Positions 48,858 through 59,844 of a stretch of 64,000 nt of DNA are shown here, one piece after another; position 1 is the stretch's first letter; every line of letters begins with the position of its first letter. A program made the translations under genes and the position numbers. Origin of the DNA: Batillaria attramentaria (lineage: Eukaryota > Mollusca > Gastropoda > Batillariidae); the NCBI GenBank assembly GCA_018292915.2, contig JACVVK020000547.1:306501-370500 (forward strand), in the 5' to 3' direction. The notes under the pieces were generated by a model, which ran no database searches, was not told the origin of the DNA, and saw only the letters and a program-made list of their open reading frames with translations.

Positions 48858-51800
48858 TATGGTGCCCCAGCTCTTCGCCAGCTCCAGTGGTATTTCTTCT
48901 AGGCCATGGGTAGAATCCACAGAGGGCTCAGAAGTGGAGGCAATTTTTATTATGCATGATGATGGGAATGATGGTATGATGAGGGGGATGGGTCAGTTTT
49001 TAGTTTTTTATTCTTTACTAAACCACTTACGTAACTCCTTTCCCCAGAAAGATCGGCACCATTACCGCTGCAATGAAAAAAAAATAGTGACACAAACATA
49101 CATGTATTTTCTATTTTCCTTTTATTTGGTTGCAGGCAGTGACCGAAGCTGTGGACAGAACATGTGTGTTGATGAAGACAGCAAGCGTTTGTATGTCATC
49201 GAATGGGCAAGCAGTTCAAAACCAGATTCTCTGCTTGTTGTGGATTACGAAAACACGTGTACCATTGTCGCTCGTGAGAGGCTGCCCTTTAATGTCCATT
49301 CTCTCTGGTTTGCTGGGGGCAACAGGTATGGTAATGCAGACCTTCGTACCTTTATGATTTGTCCGTAGTTTCTGTGGAAATTGACCTCTAACTATGACCC
49401 TACAATCATGTGTCAAAAATCAACATTTTTGGCCCAAAAACTAATGGCGATTTTGCAAAATCAATTAAATACACAGTAATGGATCCATTGGTGGTCTGGT
49501 CGGTGGTGTCCCCTCAGAGGTGAAGTTTCCACTTTCTCTCCTGTTCCTGTGATCTAATTTAACAGCTAGAGGAACAGTGGGATTGCAAACATTTTATTAT
49601 AAGACATCCTGGCATCTTCTTACAAATTGCTTCTTGTTAACTAAGGTGAAGTTGAGTCACTTTACTTTACTTAAAAAAAGCCAGGCATTTCTTAGGAGAT
49701 CTGGGATTCCAGGACAGGTTTTTAAATCCAGTAGATTCCCAGAAAATCTTGGAGGGTTGGCAGCTCTTTACCTATGTCTGTCTCTGATTACACATTCTTT
49801 TCCATTGACCTGTTTTTCCAGGTTCCTGGTGATGCAGGTGTATGAGAAGCTGTCCAAGTACGACCCTTCCTTCCATTATATGATGTTTGAAGGAGGTGTG
49901 TCCGCGCCATTCAAGTTCGACAAAGTTGTCGTTGCTCTGTCGATTGCTTCTCATGGACAAGATGTGGCCTTCGCCTATAAAGAAGAGGGTAAGCATTGTC
50001 TGCATTGCAGATCCACTCCTGCACAAGAATTTGTTTTTTTTTTTAAACAAAATGTGTGTGTGTGTGTGTGTGTGTGTGTTTGTGTGTGTTGTGTGTGTGT
50101 GTGTGTGTGTGTTTGTGTGTGTTTACATGAGTAAGTTTGGATTACATTTTACTGGTACTTGTGTTGGTGACAGTTTCTATTTGTTAATTAAGAACAAGGT
50201 AATTTTAGGATCAGAGATTCGACCCTCCCCCCCCCCCCCTTTCCCCCAAAACAAAACAACAAACAAACAAGCAAGTGCACGTTACTGCCTGGAACCCTTG
50301 TTGATCTGCACAAAAATGATGTCAGCTACATTTGACATTCTAACAGTTACATGACTCCCAGTCCGTGGTCTGTCACCAACATTCTGGGTAGGTAAATTGT
50401 GACCACATTTATGGACTTTGATTTCCGGGGTTTTAATTGAGCCTGACTATGTCCAAGAAAACACTTATACAATGTTCCCTGTCATTGTAAAATACCACTC
50501 TCTATGCCACTCTCTCCATATTTTTTAGGGTACTTTTGTAATTTTGAATGTCCAGAGTCTTTTGGTATAAAAAGTCTGAAAGTCAAAACCACTTGCTTTG
50601 ACACACTGTTCTCAGATTTGTGCATCAATTTAAAAGTTTTGTGCGTGCAAATACACACACCTGTGCGTAATCGAGAACGCTGATTATATCTCTTTTTCAA
50701 CCACTGCTTGAAACTTTTCTGTTGCAGCCCGGGTTCATATCGGTAGCCCCGACACCACTTCCCGTACTGTGCTAGTCAAGCACCACGTCAGCACCGAGGC
50801 TTCAGTCTCTTTGGTGCTGTTTCCGCCGAGCGGATCCGACGTTGTCGTAATCGACTCCAAATATAACATGCTTGTGTGGAACGAAGCACAGCACCAAGTG
50901 TCACCTCGGCCTTCACAGAAAGAGAACAAATTCCACTTCAAGAAGCCCAAACCTGAGGAGTACCGCATCACGCAGTCAAACCTTCTGCTGGTCGCTTTTA
51001 GTAAGGGGCTGGAGGCAACCGGCGTTAAAGTCATTGATCTGGTCACCATGAAGGAGAAATATTTCCTAACCAATGATCAGCTCAAGTACGCTATCTCTAT
51101 CATGGAATTTGATCCGCGGGAAGAGTTTGTTGCGGTTGCCTCTAAGGAAACTACCATCATCAACGGCAACCAGCAGCGTGCATGTCTCGTGTGGAGACTC
51201 AGCACTGGGGGCCTGACATCAGTCATCGACAGCAATGAAGCGTGGCAGGCAGTCAAGCTGATCGGAGACGAATTCCTTACTTGTCTTGCATCACATTCAT
51301 ACAAGGGTATGTCATAGTCCCAGCCGAGACAAACTGAGAGGCTAGATTGTTTGTTTGTTTGTTTGTTTGTTTGTTTTTTTCTTTTCTCTCTTTTTGGTTT
51401 TGTTTAGTTTTTTGTTTTGTTTTTTTGTTGGTTGGTTGGTTTTTGTGTTGTTGTTTGTTGTTGTTGATTTTTTTGTTTTTTGTTGTTGTTTTATTTGGGG
51501 GTGGGGGTAATTATCTTTTGTCCATTTTTTATTTCTGTTTTTCTAAAACAGATGTTTATTATTTTCACTCTGTGTGCCATGTTTATATTCTGATGTATGT
51601 GATTGACTTTTGCAATTGTTGCAGGTGTGATTCAGATCGTGACGCTGGGGCCGAGAGACTACCCCTACCCAGAGGGTCACCTGATCTGTGAGCTGAACCA
51701 GCACAGCAACAGTATCTTTCAGTTCCTGTCCGTCAAAGAAGATACCCTTCTCCTGTCAGCAGGTGTCATGCTGTTGCTGTTGTCATTGCACTTAATATTA

Positions 51801-53483
51801 ATTGTTTATGGTAAATGTGTATAAAGTTGTGCTCAGAAATATATTTCTTATTTCATTTTACAGGCTGTCTCTTTTCTGAAAAATAGGCATGCGATCTTTT
51901 ACACTTTGGGGAGGGGTTTAGGGGAGGGGGAGTGTTGCTTCACTCTTTATTGGCCCTATCCCATTCCTCCTATCCAGCCCTCTGAAGCCTGACGTTTCTT
52001 ACAGCATTGGAGCACTTGCAAACACAGCATGCACACATCGGCCACTTCAAGTTTATAAACCACTGGGGAAACAACATTTTAAAAGGGCATAATTTTCGCA
52101 GACAAATCCAGAATTTGTAAAAGCAGCATCATACGAAAACAAACTTATTTTCATCAGAAACATGAGAATACCTTCAAGTTCTGAAGGGTCTTGCGTATAC
52201 ATACACAGGCACAGACAACACTCTGAAGGCATGGGATCTTGGCCGTATATTGAGCGAGACAGACCGTGAGGACAGAAAGGTGTTGCTGAGTCAGCGACAG
52301 AAGAAGGAGGAACAAGAAGGGAGGCAAGAGAAGACAGTGATCAGTGGCCAAGGGGGTGTGGAGTCGTTTGGCAGAACAACCTGCATTGCTACCACAAAGT
52401 AAGTACAAGCAATACCCAACAAGGAAACTGGCTGCCATAGTGTAGTGGTTCGCACTTTGGACCATGGTCCTGGAGACCCAGGTTCGAGTCCCATCCAAGA
52501 CAAGCAGGATTTTCCTACCTAGATCGGCTCCTACCTGGAGCGGGGCTGCAATGGGCCCAATGGGGAGGTTGTTTCCACACAGCCGAGACTCACCCACTCC
52601 ACGGGTGCAACTCTGAGGGTGCTTCCCTAGTTGTGGCAAATCTTATGACGTGGTTGATTACACAGCCAGCACCGCAGCTGCCATATTTCCCAGGCCTGGG
52701 TTTACACCGGGATATTTATTACAGGAAGTGAGTAATGCAGCCCTGTCATGCAGTCTCAAACCACATTGACCTCCATAGCATCATCATACCATCACCCTCA
52801 TTGTCTTCATGCATAATAAAAATTGCCCCAGTTTCCAAGCCCTCCATGAAGTCCACCCATGGCCTGGAACTAATATCATTGGAACTGGCAAAGAGTTCCA
52901 CATACAAACTTTTATGCATCTATACTATACATAACAACATGAAATAATATGTTAAGGTGGAAATTTTCATTCGTTCATTCATTTGTCTGCAGAGATGACT
53001 ATGCTGTATTCTTTGGGACGGAGTCTGGTGTGGTCGCCTACAACAAACTGGAGCCAGAGTCCAGCCTGGGTGAACCAGTAGAGGTCACGTCTGACCTGCC
53101 CCCTGTTCACTTGATGCTTATGTCGAGGGAAGGCGATCACCTCATCGCAGCTGCTGAAAACACACTGGCTGTGTTTGATGTGAAAACAGGTCAGTGGAAC
53201 TTCAGTTTTGATCGAGTGCAAAGTTTCATATTTGCACAAAAGTTCTGATATTTTTCACGCTTCTGCCTTGGAGAGAATTAGAATTTTCTTCTGAAAAACT
53301 GTTGAAAGTTCCTCGTTGAAACATTGAAACACTTGGCAAGCGCGCGTTTACCTTTGCTGCCCCGCCACTCCTCTGGAACGTGCTACCTGCCGGTCTGACA
53401 GACCAGTCGGACATAGATCGCTTCAAGTCTGACTTGAAAATGCATCTGTTCCGACTAGGCCCACTTACCTCCTGATTCAGCTG

Positions 53484-53559
<76 letters not shown>

Positions 53560-56208
53560 ATATTTTTTGGTATGAGTGGGGGAGTAAGCGCATTGAGTCA
53601 CTTCGTGATAATTTTGCGCTATGTAAGTGCAATTCATTATTATTATTTTTATTATTATTATTGTTGTGCAGGGGAACCGGTAATGGGCTCTTGTTTGTTT
53701 TGTTTTTTTATCAGACTGTGCATCTCCTCTGAGTTTTGGATGTGATGATAGTTATTTCTGTGTGTCCATGCAGCCATGTTGCTGTACACCAAACCGTCCA
53801 TCAGTGGCAAACGGAAAGTGGACTGCCTGGCAGAGGGTGGTGGGACAGCCATTGCAGGGCATTCTGGGATGGAGGGGAAAGGTCTGATATGGGAAGTTAA
53901 AACAGGTGAGCATCGATATGAATGACTGTGCAGTTAAATTCGTCAGTTCAACATCGGAATAGAGTACATGTACGTAGTTGAGTCAAAAGTTGCAGATTGT
54001 AACATCTTGAGAAATGTTATCTGTGCGTGGCCAAACAAATGATGCCATTCAGTTACACTTTGTCAGTTCAAAATCATCAGTATGGTATGATGTGGTATGG
54101 TAGACCTCTCCTCAGTGCACATATCCATCTCTTCTGAAATGCTTATGGTGCCGCAGGGCTGGAGGACGAAGCAGTGAAAGCCTGCTGCCACTAGGCACTA
54201 CTTCATGTGCAAACCTTCACCCTGCTGTTCACTCTAATGTCTGTGACAGTATTTTTGTTTTCCATGCCACCGGCCACAGCCTACTCTTCTTCGAAAGATG
54301 GACGTGGAATTTTTTATATTTGCATGTGTATGCTCGTGCATGTGTACACGAGGGCAGGACACCACCACCCCCCACCCCACCCCCTTCCCCCCCCCTCCCT
54401 CCCCCCCCCCCCCCATTCCCCTCAGTGTTTTGCCTTTCGAAAAGTTTCACCCATATAGAAAACATGTTCATATTGTTATGTTCAAAATACATAAACACAC
54501 ATGTAGTGATGTGTTTCTTTCTGTGTTTTTTTCAGGTGAAACAATCAAGACAGTCGAAATGCTGTATTCGTTCAGTCAGACAGCCATCAGCCGAAGTGGC
54601 ACAAAGGTCCGTGAACAAATATGAGACATAACAGAGAAAACTTTATAACTCTTCTGCAGCACTAACCTGCAGCTGTTTGTTTTGTTTTGTTTTTAATTTG
54701 AATTTGTTTTTAATTTGTTTTTGGGGGTTTTATGTTTTGGTTGTTTTTTTTTTGGTTTTGTTGTTGTTGTTTTGGTTGGTTTTGTTTGTTTGTTTGTTTG
54801 TTGTTTTTTGTTGTTGGTTTTTTTTTTGGGTTTTTTTTTTTTTTTGGGGGGGGGGGGGGCAGTTGGTGGTGGTGTATTTTAGGTTTGGTTTGTTTCGCTA
54901 TTGCTCTCTGGGTTTTCTTTTTTTTTGTTTTTGGTATGTGTGTGTGACTGTTTTCTTTGTTTGTTGTTGTTGTTTTTTAGGGAAGAAAACCTAACATACA
55001 CATGTATGACATTGCACAGCGTACTACAAACTGTCACCCCTGACCTACAGACATAGGTTCATTGTGCACGTACTAACCACCAGGCTACACTCGCTTCTTG
55101 CAGGTTGTAGTGCATATGTTCGAGTACCCCATCGTCATGGACATTTTCGTCAGCGCAGAGGAGGATGAGAGTCTGAAAGGGTTGGACATGTCAAAGTTAG
55201 ACATCATGATGGCCGGCTGTATTTGTATGTGTGTCAGTCCCAACGATATGCTCGTGGCTGCTTGCGCAGCAGACGGAAGTATACGAGTGGTTACCATGGA
55301 GAACCAGTATCTGCATCGGATGCAGGTATGACCTCTTTCTGCACTCTGGTTTTCCTCTGTTTGTATGAACATCACAAACGACATTATTTTGTGTAACCTT
55401 TAGCACCATTTCTGCAAAACTGCGAACATTGGAGGTAGTCACCATTGTCAATATTTGACACTATACCAACCCGTGTTGTCAAACTTGGTCAGAATCAATT
55501 ACATGTAGTGCTAGAAACTGAATGTTGAAAGCTGTTCCTAAGATGATAACAAGTTTCACTTCCTTTAAACAGATGGTGATCTGGCAGAATCCTGCCGAGA
55601 TTTAGAAGAAAATTTGGGCAGGACATTGCCATTTGCACATTGACCTCTAGTAAAGGTCAAATGCAAGTCACAAAGGCTTTTGCTGTTCAAGTTGGTCTAT
55701 GATATTGTATGTGCTTTTGCAGCAACGATCCAGTGCCGTCAGTGCAGTCTTCACCCCAGACAGTCTACAGCTGGTGACAGCAGGTTTTTGCTCCATATAC
55801 GTGTGGCGGATGGGCACTGGTCAGCTCGACTTCAAACTCACTCGCCACCAAGATTTTGTCACCAGTCTCCGATTCAGTGCTGACGGCCATTACCTCGTCT
55901 CGGCTTCCCTAGACCGAACCGTTTTGGTTTGGGATTTTCGCTCACGAACCACCATCAGCCTCATGCACACCCACTGCCAGTTGCAAACCTTTGAGGTGAC
56001 CCCTGACCTTTCTAGCGTCGTGTACATGCCAGAGCGTGTGGCTAGTCTGGCGGTGATGCAGCCAAACATGGAACTGCGTCAGATTCTGACTGGAGGCAGG
56101 GAGCTGAAGGATGTACCAGAGGCAATGGAACAAGCACAAGCCTGCGCCCTCGCCTTCTCTAGTCAGCGAATCCAGAAAGTCACAACTGCTGCCTGTGTTA
56201 TCCTGTAA
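40431..56208 (+). CDS. NWD1: NACHT and WD-repeat protein, NWD1-like, complete 20-exon gene, 1,808 aa
   Basis: Exons: 40431-40560, 40893-40978, 41589-41705, 42238-42471, 42787-42907, 43225-43335, 44100-45313, 45954-46113, 46975-47678, 48617-48794, 49136-49325, 49822-49988, 50728-51306, 51625-51762, 52209-52398, 52993-53189, 53774-53905, 54536-54606, 55104-55325, 55723-56208. All are GT-AG and in phase, 5,427 nt in total. N-terminal DUF4062-like part: IRVFFSSTFTDM from residue 34 and VDMRWGIRED. NACHT: Walker A GVSGSGKT (481-488), Walker B LFLLFDSADQL (571-581). Exon 9 carries the helical segment GLSDSQMEDILSLDDEVLQD, very close to vertebrate NWD1. WD40 blades fill the C-terminal half (LKAWDL in exon 15; LDRTVLVWDF in exon 20). 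It ends CVIL, a CaaX-like tail. It is a STAND-type NTPase; vertebrate NWD1 is linked to androgen-receptor signalling and purine-enzyme assembly, and the role here is unknown. NWD2 is the alternative paralogue. Length is somewhat above the human form. Confidence 0.9.
41278..41575. repeat. G/T-only tract in NWD1 intron 2
   Basis: Almost pure G and T for 300 bp with T-to-G homopolymer junctions and (GT)n at 41505-41548; it ends about 13 bp before the exon 3 acceptor. Confidence 0.85.
43651..43927. mobile_element. MITE copy 2 in NWD1 intron 6
   Basis: Second member of the 20499-20791 family, with a few mismatches in its terminal repeats (ggcccatatgtaaaagtcga versus ggcccgtatgtaacagtcga read inward from the right). 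Confidence 0.75.
45400..45675. repeat. G/T-only tract in NWD1 intron 7
   Basis: Only G and T for most of 275 bp, including a T-run of about 19 into a G-run of 14 and TTTG repeats. Long frames across it are artefacts. Confidence 0.85.
47860..48110 (-). mobile_element. LINE 3' end in NWD1 intron 9
   Basis: ataatagttctaagcgctta and agagccataaggtcag match the 3' end of the LINE at 10855-11225. A (GT)n lies just upstream at 47706-47754. Confidence 0.55.
48820..48852. repeat. (CT)n microsatellite
   Basis: About 30 bp of CT in NWD1 intron 10. Confidence 0.9.
48855..48996 (-). mobile_element. SINE-B 3' fragment in NWD1 intron 10
   Basis: ggtgccccagctcttcgcca through ttattatgcatgatgatggg matches the tail half of the SINE-B copies at 16480-16610 and 52770-52895. 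The tRNA-like head is absent. Confidence 0.65.
50050..50120. repeat. (GT)n microsatellite in NWD1 intron 12
   Basis: Imperfect GT repeats with GTTTGT interruptions. Confidence 0.85.
51340..51510. repeat. G/T-rich tract in NWD1 intron 13
   Basis: (TTTG)n from 51348, then G/T-rich sequence with few C or A to about 51510. Confidence 0.8.
52430..52895 (+). mobile_element. SINE-B, near full length, NWD1 intron 15
   Basis: tRNA-like head (ccatagtgtagtggttcgca; B box ggttcgagtcc at 52481-52491), central body and tail ending near aactggcaaagag. Same unit as 16480-17137, without the nested insertion. Confidence 0.8.
53300..53660 (+). mobile_element. LINE tail with (GT)n, NWD1 intron 16
   Basis: The plus strand encodes RAFTFAAPPLLWNVLPAGL then FKSDLKMHLFRLGPLTS and stop. 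A (GT)n at 53484-53555 follows, then a gcgcattgagt...gcgctatgtaag end and (ATT)n. Same organisation as 4736-5142. Confidence 0.75.
54670..54980. repeat. G/T-only tract in NWD1 intron 18
   Basis: Nearly pure G/T from about 54671 to 54860 and again around 54905-54980, with a T-run into a 15-G run at 54830-54858. Confidence 0.85.
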
Positions 56209-57760
56209 CTTCAACCTTGTGCAACACTGTCTGTGTTCTCACATTTCCTACCAAGCCTCTGTTAACTCTTTTCTACTACTACTACTCTACTACTAAGTGC
56301 CTGTTATCTCTTTTAGTCCAAGACTGCAATATTTGCTTCCCATTACAGGCAATTTGTTGTGATCAACAACAAAATGTGTTTCTGAGTACACACGTGTACA
56401 TATTTTACTTTAATGTATCCCTATGCTTTTGAAAAGCACATTATCCTCAGTACAGGACGTGGATAAGATTTACAAAATTATTTTATTGGTCCATATTCCT
56501 TCTTGGCATTTTGTATTTTTCCCAGCACCATCTATTTTGTATTGATGTATGCTGCAGTTATATCCAGTCACCCAGTCTTTCATATGTGCACTGTCAGTCT
56601 ACACTGATATCGTGGCAGTTTATCATGTTATTCTTATCGCAATACAGTTCACATTTTTTGCTCATTACTGCATTTTATTTTTTATTCATTGATATTCTGC
56701 TGGGCATTTTCCCCCAAGTGATCATGAAGCCTTGTTTTGCAATATATATTTGCATGTTTGCTTTTTGTTTTTCTTTTCTTCTATTGGGGGGGGGGGGGGG
56801 GAGGGTTGGTTTTGTTTTTGTTTGGGTTTTGTTTTTTTGTTTGGGTTTGTTTTGTTTTTTTGTTTTGTTTTGTTTTTGGTTTTTTGGGGGTTTTTTGTTT
56901 TGGGTTTGTTTGGGGGGGTTTTTGGGTTGTTTTTTTTTTTTTTTTGGGGGGGGGGGGGAGGAGGGGGGCACTGTATGTGTTGCTTTTTTGTTGTTGTTTT
57001 GTGTTTGTGGATTTTATTTTTTTTATTTTTTTTTGGGGGGGGGGGAATAGGGGTGGGGTGGGGGGTGTTGTTAGTTTATTTGCACCTGTCACATTCTTTA
57101 AAGTTTGTTTTGCAGGTGTCATTAATTGGTTGGTTGCTCCATTGTGATTTTTTTTTTCAGGATTATTATTAAGAGTGAAAATCTTGCTTCAGCATCTTGC
57201 TTTGCATACGGCCTTTATGAACATTTAGTGGTTGCACTCCTCTACCGGCAGCCACCTATATTTATCCATAACTGTGTGTTGCTACATGTACCAATATGCT
57301 GTTATACCGGTAGTATTGTGTGCTCAACATTTTAACTACTCGTTTTGTTTATTTTTTTAAATGGCACTATGAGCTCTTTACACTTGTGATATTATATCCA
57401 GCATTTCACTGCTGCACAGATAATGATTTCCACTTGTTCATTGTTCCAAGAGTTATTCTGTGGAAGAATTTCCGCCAGTAAGTATTGGCATTTGCACTTG
57501 TCCAGATTCTTGTCATTTGACTGTGAGTTCTGATACATGCGGATATTCATATCCAGCTGGCATTACCAGACTGTCATATCTGTACATCTGTTTACACACC
57601 ATTTTCTGCAATACATGTACCAAGATCTCTCTTTTTCTACCGTTTCGAATGAATGCATATACATGTACCAAAATTTATGAGTGAAAAGTTTAACTAATGT
57701 GCACTATTATATAATGGCAGCAAACTATCAAGCACACAATAAAGGAATGCGTGAAAGTTT
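56209..57760 (+). other. NWD1 3' UTR candidate with G/T-only tract
   Basis: About 1.5 kb follow the NWD1 stop without another recognised gene. It carries a G/T-only block at about 56786-57072 with T-runs running directly into G-runs. An AATAAA at 57738-57743 is the first good candidate poly(A) signal seen; the transcript end is inferred. Confidence 0.4.
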
Positions 57761-57773
57761 GTTTTATTTTATT
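57738..57773. terminator. Overlapping poly(A) signals of convergent NWD1 and RNF145
   Basis: The plus strand has AATAAA at 57738-57743. The minus strand reads AATAAA at 57768-57763 and 57773-57768. Cleavage 10-30 nt beyond each would place the two transcript ends on top of each other. RNF145 would then have a roughly 2-kb 3' UTR. Motif matches only; no transcript evidence. Confidence 0.4.
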
Positions 57774-58544
57774 TTGCATTTGACACCATTTCACAAAATC
57801 AACAGTATTAAATATTCACAGAACTTTACATACACCATTGTCATGATGGTGAAGTATCACAAGTGCACCAGTCTAATGTATTGTCCATGCATCAGTGAGT
57901 GTGTGTTTTTGTGTGTGTGCGTGTGTGCATGCAATATCCACCAGTGTCAATCATGTCCTCATGACCAGATAGTACCTAGTGCAGCACATGTTGAAAATAA
58001 TCTTTAAAATGAATACCAAGTTTTCATCACATTTTGTCTTGGACACATCGTGTACATACAGTGACTAGCAGTAGAAATATCTATCAACTCCCAACCACAC
58101 CAACATTGTAAAAGTCTCAAGGCGGCGCTGGGGAGACCTCTTTTAGATGCACTCTTCCAAGGGCACACACACACACACAACTGTAAACAAAAATATACAA
58201 ATATATACACAAAACTCCAAATGCACGCACGCACGCACACACACAAAACTGTGAACAAAGATATACAAATATACAAAACTCCAAATGGACACACACACAC
58301 ACAAAACTGTGAACTAAAATACAGCAGCAGAACAAATAATTATTTGCTAAAGCAGAACTTTTCGACAGAGCAGGTTTTCTGAGCTCGACTTGGTGCTGAA
58401 CTTCGCAATGTTTCTAGGAATGATTTTTTTTTTAATGCATTAAAACATGCATTTTCTTTGAGTACAACCTCTTACCCGAATGACAGTTACGTATTTCAGA
58501 ATAACCACAAACCAGGATACAAGAATTAAGCCACCACCATTTAT

Positions 58545-58745
58545 GATTTTTATGCTCACGGATCATTCTGAGCTGTTTCCATGGTAACTAGCATCACACT
58601 GCTTAGACACCTGCACAGTGAGCCAACCTGAGCCAACAGAAGCGTACTTACCAACCCAGCTAATACACTCAGCATTTCAATGTTGGGCCGCTCATGCAAA
58701 GAGTAAACACAACTGTATCGCATTAAGAGCTCGACTAATCATCAA
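58545..58745 (+). repeat. Dispersed repeat family D, copy 3
   Basis: Matches 6470-6705 from tatgctcacggatcattctg to atcgcattaagagctcgac. Lies in the inferred RNF145 3' UTR, antisense to it. Confidence 0.55.
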
Positions 58746-59844
58746 GATCGTCGTGTCTGGAATATTGCACATAAAAGTTATAAATGTACGCTTCATCTTG
58801 TAATTTATGTAAGTTACTGGTGGTCTGTCATAGGCAGCTTCACTGACGACGGAAATTATACAATCTGTGACATTGTAAGTGCATACGTCCCACAAATTGT
58901 GTTCAAGTATACAAATCTGTCGTGAGTTTTGCAAGCACCTGACTGGGACAGCACTGCGGGACAGTAATATCGTTTACCTATACACATGCCTGCAGAACAC
59001 ATGAACACCACAGAAATGAACACAACCATACAATGAACCAAACATTTTGCCTCTGCTGCATGCTGTCGGGATGGGAGCTACACAGCTCACTACAACCGTG
59101 ACGTCACCACCATCTTGTCTCAGCCACAGTGTGGAAAATTGACGGACAAAGTGTCATTTATCTCCCAGTGTTCTTTTCCACGTCTTTGGCAATAGGTATC
59201 TAAGCTGCTATGAAATCTGTTAACAACACACTGAAAATGTACAACTAAAACCGACAATCATTAAGCTAGGCTCACGTTTCCCAGGAACTACTTTGTGGAT
59301 GTGATCAACTGTCAACGCTGCACTTCGGTTCCAGTTTGGTTACTTCGAGTGGTGGAGAGGTTTCGGCTGCTTACCGGTCACGCTCAGAGTGCACTGATGG
59401 GAGATGGATCAACCTACTTGCGCGTGGTGATTATCAACAGTGGCAGTGATGAGATGAGAGGCAGTTTGGATGGAAGCACAAGTTAAAGATGATACTGTAA
59501 GAGCTACACCAGTAACTGTATCTTTGGTGAACAGCATAGTAAGACCAACCCTTACCTTGTAGCTCCTGAGAAAATAAGACACAAAGCAACTTACGTCACA
59601 AACACATATCATATTTATGGCATAGAACAGAGACAAAACTGGCGACTTCAGGTTCCCTGTGAGGGGGAAAAAAAAAAAAAAAGCATTCAGCAGGTCACTA
59701 TCACAATTCTAACCAGCAAGTAAAGCCATGAACTGGAATTTTATAGCATAAAGCAGAGACAACACCAGCGACTTCTCCAATAAACTGGTTGTAAAGCAGT
59801 GTTCAGCAGCTAGCTATCACAATTTCCTTAACGTGGAATCCTGA

